A DNA stretch of 19,036 nucleotides, taken from positions 1 to 19,036 of the forward strand of contig CAADVV010000174.1 of the NCBI GenBank assembly GCA_900752535.1, written 5' to 3'. Both the position numbers and the translations under genes were made by a program. This DNA is from Bacteroidales bacterium (GTDB taxonomy: Bacteria > Bacteroidota > Bacteroidia > Bacteroidales > Muribaculaceae). The notes beneath the pieces are model-generated. The model did not search any database. It was not told the origin of the DNA and worked only from the letters and a program-made list of their open reading frames with translations. Shown piece after piece: positions 1-6,882 of the stretch. How positions within the stretch are numbered: position 1 is the first letter of the stretch; each line of letters begins with the position of its first letter.

Positions 1-49
1 CCCGACATTCCCTGTTGGGCCGATTGTCGTTTAATGATTTATGATGATA

Positions 50-946
50 TCAGACGAGGCGTGAAATCCAGCTGTCAGGGTCGCCCGGGAGAAGGTCAAC
101 CACAGGGATTTCAATCATCGTATAGGCACCCGGAGCAAGCCTCATTGAGGCGCGGGCCACGCCGACAAGAATCTGGGCGGTCAGCGCCGGATTGTTGATT
201 GACATATTAAACTCGAAGCGCTGGTTCTGGGTCTTACCCGAAACGCCTTTGCGTACCATGTGGACGCCATGACCCATGTCTTTGACAGCGTCGACAGTCT
301 CGACAGACATGACATGAGTCTCATCACTCGAGAAGTAAGGGTCTGCCTTGACCGCTGCAGCAACATCCTCAAGACGGGCACCATCCTCGAGCTCGACATA
401 GACCATACGGCGGTGAACGCCGTCACCTAAAGGCATAGTCATCGACAGAGCGTCTTTGACACCCGGTTTGGATTTGACGCAGACTGTGTGGCCCATGCTC
501 ATGCCGGGGCCGAAATTAGTATAGGTCAATCCCTTGGGTGCAGCTGCTTCCATCAAGGTTCGTACGATAGAGTCGCTTCCCGGATCCCATCCGGCCGAAA
601 TGACTGCAACCTTACCGTGACTGCGGGCGATTTCTCCCAGATGCTTGCGAAGTTCAGGGATCTGAGTGTGTATGTCAAAACTGTCGACTGTATTGATGCC
701 CATGGCAAGATACTCAGAGGCATATTTCTCTACCTCGCGAGTCGGAGTGGCGAGGATAGCGACGTCAACCTGACCGAGTTCACGTATGTCGCTGACAACC
801 TTATAGGGTTTCAGTGCGGCTGGTATATTATTTACATTACGGCGCACTACGCCAGCAATTTCAAAATCTGGCGCGGCCTCGAGGGCTTCGACCGTGAAAC
901 GGCCAATATTGCCATAGCCAACAACGGCTGCTCTTATTTTAGTCAT
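50..946 (-). CDS. ddh: meso-diaminopimelate D-dehydrogenase
   Basis: Catalyses the NADPH-dependent one-step amination of tetrahydrodipicolinate to meso-diaminopimelate (EC 1.4.1.16 family), feeding lysine and peptidoglycan synthesis in the cytoplasm. The 298 residues match the usual bacterial length. Seen: an N-terminal Rossmann motif GYGNIGR at residues 10-16; SFDIHTQIP at 89-97, SAGWDPGSDS at 117-126 and FGPGMSMGHT at 145-154, which correspond to the substrate and cofactor segments of the Corynebacterium enzyme; and NNPALTAQ at 251-258 near the C-terminus. ATG at 944-946. Only 38 bp separate it from the end of the PCMD lipoprotein gene upstream on the same strand, and I found no convincing promoter in that gap, so read-through from the surface operon is possible. 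No truncation or missing motif was noticed. Confidence 0.93.
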   Translation of the reverse strand: MTKIRAAVVGYGNIGRFTVEALEAAPDFEIAGVVRRNVNNIPAALKPYKVVSDIRELGQVDVAILATPTREVEKYASEYLAMGINTVDSFDIHTQIPELRKHLGEIARSHGKVAVISAGWDPGSDSIVRTLMEAAAPKGLTYTNFGPGMSMGHTVCVKSKPGVKDALSMTMPLGDGVHRRMVYVELEDGARLEDVAAAVKADPYFSSDETHVMSVETVDAVKDMGHGVHMVRKGVSGKTQNQRFEFNMSINNPALTAQILVGVARASMRLAPGAYTMIEIPVVDLLPGDPDSWISRLV

Positions 947-984
947 AAACTATTTTGTTTAAGCATTATATAATTCTACGATTG

Positions 985-2565
985 TCAGAAATCAAATTCA
1001 AATGACAAATTGTCAATCCAAAGCGTAGCTCCAGCGCCGCCGGTGAAATAGTCTCCATATTTGCTGGCGGAAGCCACCAACAGCACATACTTGGGTCGGC
1101 GCGATGTCGAACGATAGCTGAGAGATACCTCAAACGGAATGTAGTTGTCAACATTATAGCCGACTTCCATTATTCCATAAGCCACGACATCTGGAGCGTT
1201 GGGGTCAAACAGATGTCGGTTGGCGGGATTAGTACGTATTTCGAACGGAGCGTCAGAGTCAATCAGGGCGCACCAGACAACGCAAGAGTCAGGCTGTCCC
1301 TTGAGATTCTCAAATCCAGCCGATACGCTTGATATCGGAGCCGTTTTATATTTGAAATAGCCTTTAAGAGCCGTCGGACGCTGGCTGAAAGGACGCCCGA
1401 AACTGAGAACACCGTTCGTGCCGTCTGTGCGGATATAGTCTCCGGCAAAAAGGTTTCCGGCCGCAAGTTTTCCGATAACACCTATACCCACGAAACGTGT
1501 CTCGAGACAAGCGGCCTGACCTGTACCCGTCGAGGTGTCATCAGTGGGATATGAGTTTGACGAACCAAGAGTCGTCGCACCTTTGTTACCTGTCCCCCAA
1601 TAGGGTGTGCCTCCTTCAATCCAGGGGCACCATACCTTGCCGTCAAGCCACCAGTCGTCCATCGAACCATTGGGGATGTAATAAACATCGTCAGTCGTAA
1701 AATCAATCTCGTTGGAAGCCTCGTCATCGCTCAGCGCGCGGGCCGTGTAGGTTGTGAGTGGGTCAAGATGTTTCAGGCAGACAGAGAATGTACCGCCGTC
1801 GTGCGTGACGTCGGCATCGGGAACATCAAGCCATGTGTCTGAATCGGAGCGGCGATACTGGAACCGGTTATTCTTGCCTTCCTGAGCCGAACCATAGAGC
1901 CACGCTACTTTGGTCCAGGCGTCGACACGCTCAAGAGTCACTGATGAAGCAGAAATCTGAACATAGACTTTCCACGTTTCTGTGCGGCCATGCTCCGTTA
2001 CATTGATTTCTACCGGATGTGAGAAATCCGTAATCTGATCTACGAGTTCAGGGTCATAAACCGCATCAGGTCCGGCAAGCTTCATGGAGGTGACACGCAG
2101 AGTTTTAACATTCTGGTGTTCTGGGATATCCACAATAATGCGGCGCCCTGGGACATCTATCGTGGAAGCGCCAAGCTGTCCTTCGATAGTGAAATATCGC
2201 TCGATAGTCTGTGTTGCCGAGATGGTCCACCGATAGTCCTGATAAAGACTGACGGTTGTTCTGACCGGTTCACGCAGATCCACTCCCTCGCTGAAAGCGG
2301 CTGAGTCAGCCCATACGGCGCCATCGGGCGTCAGGACAAACGAGCTCACCCTGACCGAACGGATATCGGAACTCTCATCGAGAAAGACGGTCACAGTGCG
2401 CGCAATCGAGTCGATTGAAGCGGCCTGAGTGGTTCCTTCGGCCACGAAAGAGGCGAATCCGGCCTGAAGACGCGGATAAGGAATATCGTTACGGATACAT
2501 CCGCAGACAACCAATGACAAAGCGACAATAGCCGCCGACAGCTTGAATTTCTTATATGTGAACAC
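985..2565 (-). CDS. PCMD-domain surface lipoprotein
   Basis: Last gene of a four-gene envelope operon. The 526-residue product has a lipoprotein signal peptide (lipid-modified Cys probably C23, lipobox V-C-G-C at 20-23) followed by IRNDIPYP, which I associate with this family. Two similar Ig-like segments follow: about 45-118 (SIDSIARTVTV, then RSVRVSSFVL) and about 132-203 (STIDVPGRRIIV, then KTLRVTSMKL). Next come a fibronectin-III-like segment at about 210-291 and a C-terminal PCMD-type beta-sandwich (putative carbohydrate metabolism domain) at about 297-526, ending in LWIDNLSFEF. Start: GTG at 2563-2565, because an in-frame TAG immediately precedes it and the signal peptide begins there. 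The first 14 bp overlap the upstream gene's end, which suggests translational coupling. The molecular role of PCMD is not established; glycan binding at the cell surface is inference. Confidence 0.85.
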   Translation of the reverse strand: MFTYKKFKLSAAIVALSLVVCGCIRNDIPYPRLQAGFASFVAEGTTQAASIDSIARTVTVFLDESSDIRSVRVSSFVLTPDGAVWADSAAFSEGVDLREPVRTTVSLYQDYRWTISATQTIERYFTIEGQLGASTIDVPGRRIIVDIPEHQNVKTLRVTSMKLAGPDAVYDPELVDQITDFSHPVEINVTEHGRTETWKVYVQISASSVTLERVDAWTKVAWLYGSAQEGKNNRFQYRRSDSDTWLDVPDADVTHDGGTFSVCLKHLDPLTTYTARALSDDEASNEIDFTTDDVYYIPNGSMDDWWLDGKVWCPWIEGGTPYWGTGNKGATTLGSSNSYPTDDTSTGTGQAACLETRFVGIGVIGKLAAGNLFAGDYIRTDGTNGVLSFGRPFSQRPTALKGYFKYKTAPISSVSAGFENLKGQPDSCVVWCALIDSDAPFEIRTNPANRHLFDPNAPDVVAYGIMEVGYNVDNYIPFEVSLSYRSTSRRPKYVLLVASASKYGDYFTGGAGATLWIDNLSFEFDF

Positions 2566-3433
2566 CTATTCCGAAGTTGATATTAAAAAGATTGAACCTG
2601 AAGTTGGCGCCCGACGACGTCCGCGACCCCTCGTCAACACCATTAGTCGACTGTTTGTCATGAGTCAGATGAAGGCCAAAAACGCCAAATGATACCTGAA
2701 AGCTGATATAGTCCATGATAAACATACACAGACCGGGCGAGAAGTTAAGCGACGCCGAGGTGGTTATCGTACGGGTATCGCGCGGTTCGCCTCCAATGAG
2801 ACGTTTGAAGCGCGAGGAACCCGAGCTGACTGCAATGTCAACTTCATTGAATATGGCAAAGCGCTTCAGCGCACTCAGTCCTATGTAGTTTCGGTAGAAG
2901 AACGATACACCGTAGCTCTGGCTATAGTAGCTGACATCGCTAAGATTGAAGTTCATGTCATCGTCAAAATCGACCGACAGACTCCCGAGGTCAGCGTTGC
3001 CGCGCGTATACGAGAACTTCAGGCCAAGCGACTGGTTATTGCGTATGAAGTAACTGACCGTTGGTTTGATTGAATATAGTTTACCCTTAAAGTTAAGGTC
3101 TTTCAGGAACGAAAGCACCTGGACGTCCTCAGTGTTGAACTCTCCGTATGATGCCGTGATACCAAACGCCCACTGTCCCTTCGGGATGAAGAGAAAATTG
3201 AATAGTCCGCGGTCATAGCGGCCGAGATTGCGTTCGGGAATAATCATTGAGACCGTGTCGCCTCCAATGATAACCTTGTCTTTGGTATAGTCGTGTGCAA
3301 TTGTTGCCGGCGACGAAAATTCCGAGACAACCGGAGTGATGGAATCGGTATTTTCCTGAAGAGTGGCTCCGTGTGACGGCAGACATGCTGTGGCAAACAG
3401 AAGCGAAGCTATGAAGATTATTCTGCTGATCAT
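2552..3433 (-). CDS. predicted outer-membrane beta-barrel protein, paralogue 2
   Basis: Third gene of the surface operon, 293 residues. It has a hydrophobic N-terminal signal (residues 4-16) probably cleaved after HGA at about residue 23; a Cys at 17 after F-A-T-A makes lipidation an imperfect alternative. The rest is alternating polar/aromatic strands and short turns typical of a small outer-membrane barrel, ending in a hydrophobic strand NINFGIGVHI. It is clearly related to the preceding gene product: shared FIPKGQ, RNYI, FNEV and a C-terminal NFR-NLF strand. About 60 residues between the signal and FIPKGQ are absent from the paralogue. Its start codon overlaps the upstream stop (ATGA, 3430-3433). 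No enzymatic motif seen. Function unknown; a barrel partnering the two flanking lipoproteins is inference from context. Confidence 0.75.
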   Translation of the reverse strand: MISRIIFIASLLFATACLPSHGATLQENTDSITPVVSEFSSPATIAHDYTKDKVIIGGDTVSMIIPERNLGRYDRGLFNFLFIPKGQWAFGITASYGEFNTEDVQVLSFLKDLNFKGKLYSIKPTVSYFIRNNQSLGLKFSYTRGNADLGSLSVDFDDDMNFNLSDVSYYSQSYGVSFFYRNYIGLSALKRFAIFNEVDIAVSSGSSRFKRLIGGEPRDTRTITTSASLNFSPGLCMFIMDYISFQVSFGVFGLHLTHDKQSTNGVDEGSRTSSGANFRFNLFNINFGIGVHI

Positions 3434-4188
3434 ATATAAAAAGCCACTCCGAAGGCTACTGAAAATAGGTTAATGCGGAAATTAGCCGACTTGCTGTCGC
3501 GTTTGGCGTGATAAATCTGGTCGGAAATCGAGTGGGTATGTGTATAGTTGAAACCAAGCACACCGATGCTCACCTCGATAGCCGAATAGTTGCTCAGGAA
3601 CATAATGATGCCCGGCGTCAGTCCCACCCCGAGATTGAAGTTACGTTCATAAGTACCTGTCAGTTCATCGCCACGTCCGTTAATCAGTTTTGACTGACCT
3701 CCGCCCAATTCAAGCTGCACCTCGTTGAAAAAGCCGAATCTCATGCTTTGTCCGAGCGAGATGTAATTACGGAAGACGGCTGTGCCGAAATAGTTGTGAC
3801 TTATTGAATAGAGGTTGTCAAAACCAAACGAGGTGTCTTCGCCGACAATTATGTCAGCCGAGTTGAGCTTCGTCTTCGAACGGCTGTAACCGGCGCGGCC
3901 GCCAATTGCCAGATTGTCTTTGAAACAGTAAAGAGCCATGGGGCTGACTTTGAACGAGTAGGTGTCGCCGTTCATGTTCTCGATGACAAGGAACTGATAA
4001 TTGTCAAAATCGTTCTGCTGATAGCTGACGCTGATGCCGCCGATAATCTGTCCTTTGGGGATGAAGGATATCTGCTCAAGACCTCGTTTGAAAGGCTCCT
4101 GAGCAGAAGCGCGAGGGGGTGAGGCCAGAGCCGCAGCGATAGCGAAGGCCGCAATGCAGCAGGTTAGGTTTCTGAATATGTTGGCCAT
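3430..4188 (-). CDS. predicted outer-membrane beta-barrel protein, paralogue 1
   Basis: Second gene of the surface operon, 252 residues. The signal peptide (residues 1-29) ends ASA before Q30, a good signal peptidase I site. The mature part starts almost directly with FIPKGQIIGGISVSY and runs as repeated amphipathic beta strands, including LAIGGRAGYSRS, AVFRNYISLG, RFGFFNEVQLELGGG and GIIMFLSNYSAIEVSIGVLGFNY. It ends on SVAFGVAFYI, an outer-membrane-barrel type C-terminus. The next gene encodes a diverged copy. It begins 7 bp after the DUF4493 gene and its stop overlaps the next start by 4 bp, so co-translation is likely. No catalytic residues are recognised. It could be a porin-like or scaffold barrel of the OmpA-like/porin-family grouping common in Bacteroidota; the precise family is not recognised. 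Confidence 0.75.
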   Translation of the reverse strand: MANIFRNLTCCIAAFAIAAALASPPRASAQEPFKRGLEQISFIPKGQIIGGISVSYQQNDFDNYQFLVIENMNGDTYSFKVSPMALYCFKDNLAIGGRAGYSRSKTKLNSADIIVGEDTSFGFDNLYSISHNYFGTAVFRNYISLGQSMRFGFFNEVQLELGGGQSKLINGRGDELTGTYERNFNLGVGLTPGIIMFLSNYSAIEVSIGVLGFNYTHTHSISDQIYHAKRDSKSANFRINLFSVAFGVAFYI

Positions 4189-4195
4189 ATGATGG

Positions 4196-6682
4196 TTAAT
4201 ATGCTAATGTGATGTTATCAAGAAGAAGCCGCGACCCGACTGATGTCGATGTCTTCGGGTCATTCCATGTCCTGACAGTCGAAGTCTCGGCCGATATGGA
4301 TGCCTCGGAGATTGACGATGTGAACATTATCCTGAGCCGAGTGGCTTTCACTCCGAAATAATTATAGGAGAGGGATATGTTAAACGCGGCATAACCGTTG
4401 CCGGTGACAGCGGTAAGCCGTGTCCTGTTTGAAGCTATAATGTGTTCGGCCCCGTTGACGAGGCCTAAGACCTCGATGCTGACTTCGCCGGCGTCATGTA
4501 CATTGGCGCGCGATGGTGTGTAGCGATAGAAACCGCTGAGCGACAGCGGACGCGAGGTGAAAGGTATGCCTTCGACATATCGCTCGGTAACGGTGACGGG
4601 GTTAAACTCATAAGAGCCGAGAAAGAGCCGTCCGGCAGCCCTGTAGGCTATGTCGGGGATGTTGCGGGAGTAGGGCACATAGGGTGTTGACTCCTGAATA
4701 TAGGGTTTGATGGCAGGTCCGGCTGGGTCAAACGCCACACTGACCAGTTCGACGGCATAATCGCCACCGGCAGACTCGGTTGTCGAGAACACCGACGGAT
4801 GCATATACCACGTGTTGGGATTTGATGACGATGAATTGAATGTCTTTGCATTAGTGTTTGCCCAGCCTGTCGGAGTCCATAGGTCAAACGATGTGTGATT
4901 CTGCGAATTAAAGATTTCGGCAATGGTCTGGGAATACGGACCGCCCTGTGGCATATCCTTATATTTCAGAGTGTTTTTGACATCCTCAAAACCCGGATTG
5001 GGAAGATCTGTGGCACTTTCGGTGATGAATGTCATCTCGACAGCGTCAGGGTCGTCTGCGATGTTTTCGAGGAGACTCGCGCGAAGCCTGTAGGCCTTGT
5101 GAGGCTCAAGATTCATTATGACCAACGTCGATGTCTCATGGTTACGCTGATAAAGCTCTGACATCTGTCCGTTGACGAGCATGTGAAGATTGTCGATAAT
5201 TATCGGCAGAAGAGACTCGTCGTCAGCTTTGACCCTCACGACAGCAATAGAGGCAAACGGGTCAACTTCAAGCGAAAAACCGGGAGCTATACGTCCGACC
5301 GTATATTCACCCTTGATTTTTCCGTCATAATATATAGAGAGAGTAACAGGAACGTTGCCCGATGGCACCCGGACACGCAGTCTGTATCGTCCGTCGCCGA
5401 GTGACTCGGCAGAAATAATTTCAAGTTTATGCCCGTCGCAGACAAGTGTCACAAAACGTGTCGGGTCGCCTGCAGGCGATATGATGGTAATATCCGTGAG
5501 GTCTACTCCTATCATTGCCGGAGAGACATGCTCAACTTCCATCTCGACGGGAAGTGTGGAGACGTTGACCGTAGCCGGGTCGCTCAGTCGCGATAGTTCA
5601 TCGACAGCAACAACTCCTATAAGAGACTTGTTAATCTGCCCATCATTATATCTCAACATACTGAGCAGCGGAGAAAGATCTAAGGATAAATCACCGTCGG
5701 TCGCCACAGGAATTGTGACGCCTGCGTCTGCCATGAAACGCCGTTGGTCGGCTGAAAGATTGAGAAGGTCACATTCATGTGGTGCTCCCTGAGCAATGAG
5801 CGAGCGAGAGTCTATAGTCAGGATAAGTGACGAAAGTGGCCGCTCATGACTCACATTGAAAATCAATGGAGAAGAAGGCAGAGTGTGCTCGCACAACGAT
5901 AGAGACGACTCTGAAACACTTACACTTGGGCCGAAACCTTCAAGCATCTCAGGCAAAAATCTGAAAGTTGACGTCACGGTTTTTCCGGCTGTTGTGGCCT
6001 TGACAATCACATCGGATGACGACGGATCGAAGTCGACAGTCACACTTGTCAGCCGTCCTCGGATTGTGGATATCATCCGGCTCAGAGGAAGATTTACAGA
6101 ACCCTTATCACCTCTTGCCACCATAGAGAGAGAGACTCCCGTAGGTGCAATGAAAATTGTCCGGGGAGAGGGTTCGGCTCCATCAAACACAAAATAGCCG
6201 CCACCAGAGGGATGAGCCGTCAGGTTGCAGCGCCCGAATTTATCTGTGAAAGCCTGTGTTCGGTCGACAGTGAACATCGCCGATGCAAGCGACGCGGACA
6301 CTGTGACCGATGTACGTTCACCCTCCGAGATTATAATCTCTGTCTCGCCGCTGAAAACCGGTTTAAACCAATTGTCGGTTTCAAAGAAACTGCCTTTCTC
6401 AACTTTTAAATTATATTGGCCGACGAGATAACGCGACCCCTGTGTGAACTCGCCGAGGGTCTTCCAAGTGTGTTCGTTGGCGCCGTCAGAGATGGTAAGG
6501 GCAAAATCCCCCGGCTGGGGCATAAGATCGACAGGGATGGCATCTTCAGGCTCAACAACATCGATGGAGACATCTATTGTCCCCGTGCCGTTATAGAAGT
6601 CAGGCGGAGTGTTGTCACTACATCCGGTCACCATGGCGACAAGAGCGACAATTGACATTGCTCGGTAGTTGTTGAATCGCAT
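4196..6682 (-). CDS. DUF4493-domain surface lipoprotein with C-terminal PCMD-like sandwich
   Basis: First gene of the surface operon, 828 residues. The lipoprotein signal has lipobox V-T-G-C at 18-21, so C21 would be lipidated. The following S-D-N resembles the Ser/Asp-rich export signal of Bacteroidota surface lipoproteins (inference). Residues about 31-235 fit DUF4493 (GTGTIDVSIDV, then DFALTISD, RYLVGQYNLKVEKGS and EGERTSVTVSASLAS). Residues about 255-465 look like further beta-sandwich segments, and about 470-555 is fibronectin-III-like, ending LEPHKAYRLRASL and TFITES. From about 558 (LPNPGFED) to 828 lies a jelly-roll-like domain (GRLFLGSY, then PFTSRPLSLSGFYRY, ending RLLLDNITLAY) that matches the pattern of the PCMD domain encoded by the last gene of the operon. 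ATG at 6680-6682. Function unknown; surface glycan or matrix interaction is inference. Confidence 0.82.
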   Translation of the reverse strand: MRFNNYRAMSIVALVAMVTGCSDNTPPDFYNGTGTIDVSIDVVEPEDAIPVDLMPQPGDFALTISDGANEHTWKTLGEFTQGSRYLVGQYNLKVEKGSFFETDNWFKPVFSGETEIIISEGERTSVTVSASLASAMFTVDRTQAFTDKFGRCNLTAHPSGGGYFVFDGAEPSPRTIFIAPTGVSLSMVARGDKGSVNLPLSRMISTIRGRLTSVTVDFDPSSSDVIVKATTAGKTVTSTFRFLPEMLEGFGPSVSVSESSLSLCEHTLPSSPLIFNVSHERPLSSLILTIDSRSLIAQGAPHECDLLNLSADQRRFMADAGVTIPVATDGDLSLDLSPLLSMLRYNDGQINKSLIGVVAVDELSRLSDPATVNVSTLPVEMEVEHVSPAMIGVDLTDITIISPAGDPTRFVTLVCDGHKLEIISAESLGDGRYRLRVRVPSGNVPVTLSIYYDGKIKGEYTVGRIAPGFSLEVDPFASIAVVRVKADDESLLPIIIDNLHMLVNGQMSELYQRNHETSTLVIMNLEPHKAYRLRASLLENIADDPDAVEMTFITESATDLPNPGFEDVKNTLKYKDMPQGGPYSQTIAEIFNSQNHTSFDLWTPTGWANTNAKTFNSSSSNPNTWYMHPSVFSTTESAGGDYAVELVSVAFDPAGPAIKPYIQESTPYVPYSRNIPDIAYRAAGRLFLGSYEFNPVTVTERYVEGIPFTSRPLSLSGFYRYTPSRANVHDAGEVSIEVLGLVNGAEHIIASNRTRLTAVTGNGYAAFNISLSYNYFGVKATRLRIMFTSSISEASISAETSTVRTWNDPKTSTSVGSRLLLDNITLAY

Positions 6683-6745
6683 TTGTGTCGTGAGAAAAGA
6701 AATGACGGTTTCAGCCCGCTAATTTACGAAAAATATGCCGCCCGA

Positions 6746-6778
6746 CAAAGACTACATCCAAATACGCTCTGAATCAAC
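6746..6778 (-). promoter_or_regulatory. weak candidate promoter for the surface operon
   Basis: On the minus strand, GTTG (6775-6778), then 20 bp, then TAGTCTTTG (6746-6754) resembles the Bacteroidota -33/-7 pair with one extra base in the -7 box. It would give a leader of roughly 57 nt. A competing near-match, TATTTTTC, lies at 6728-6735. The choice is uncertain. Confidence 0.3.
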
Positions 6779-6803
6779 AAAATCTGTCAGTTTCTATAAA
6801 TCA

Positions 6804-6843
6804 GTCGGGGGACCGACAGCCTTTATGGCCCCCGGTCCCCGAC
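6804..6843 (-). terminator. GC-rich stem-loop downstream of glgP
   Basis: GTCGGGGGACCG (6804-6815) pairs with CGGTCCCCGAC (6833-6843), giving about 11 bp with one bulged G. A small GCC/GGC inner stem lies in the loop. It sits 40 nt past the glgP stop, between two operons transcribed in the same direction, so termination is the natural reading. No uninterrupted U-tract follows on the minus strand, so it may instead stabilise the 3' end. Confidence 0.5.
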
Positions 6844-6882
6844 AATCAGGTTATATTCTTTACTCTGTTTGGATTAGTTCAA

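Noticed and set aside
1..19. Hairpin CCCGACA-ttccc-TGTTGGG downstream of ddh as its terminator
   Set aside because: On the minus strand, where ddh is read, the stem has an A-C mismatch and any U-tract would lie outside the window. The stem is fully paired (with one G-U) only on the plus strand. Not enough to call.
488..973. 161-residue open frame on the plus strand opposite ddh
   Set aside because: It lies wholly antisense to a well-supported enzyme gene and its translation is Cys/Ser-rich with no recognisable domain. Shadow frame.
1003..1015. Palindrome TGACAA-A-TTGTCA near the end of the PCMD gene as an operator for ddh
   Set aside because: It encodes ordinary residues of the C-terminal strand (D-N-L-S) and is about 60 bp upstream of the ddh start with no good promoter boxes around it; probably chance.
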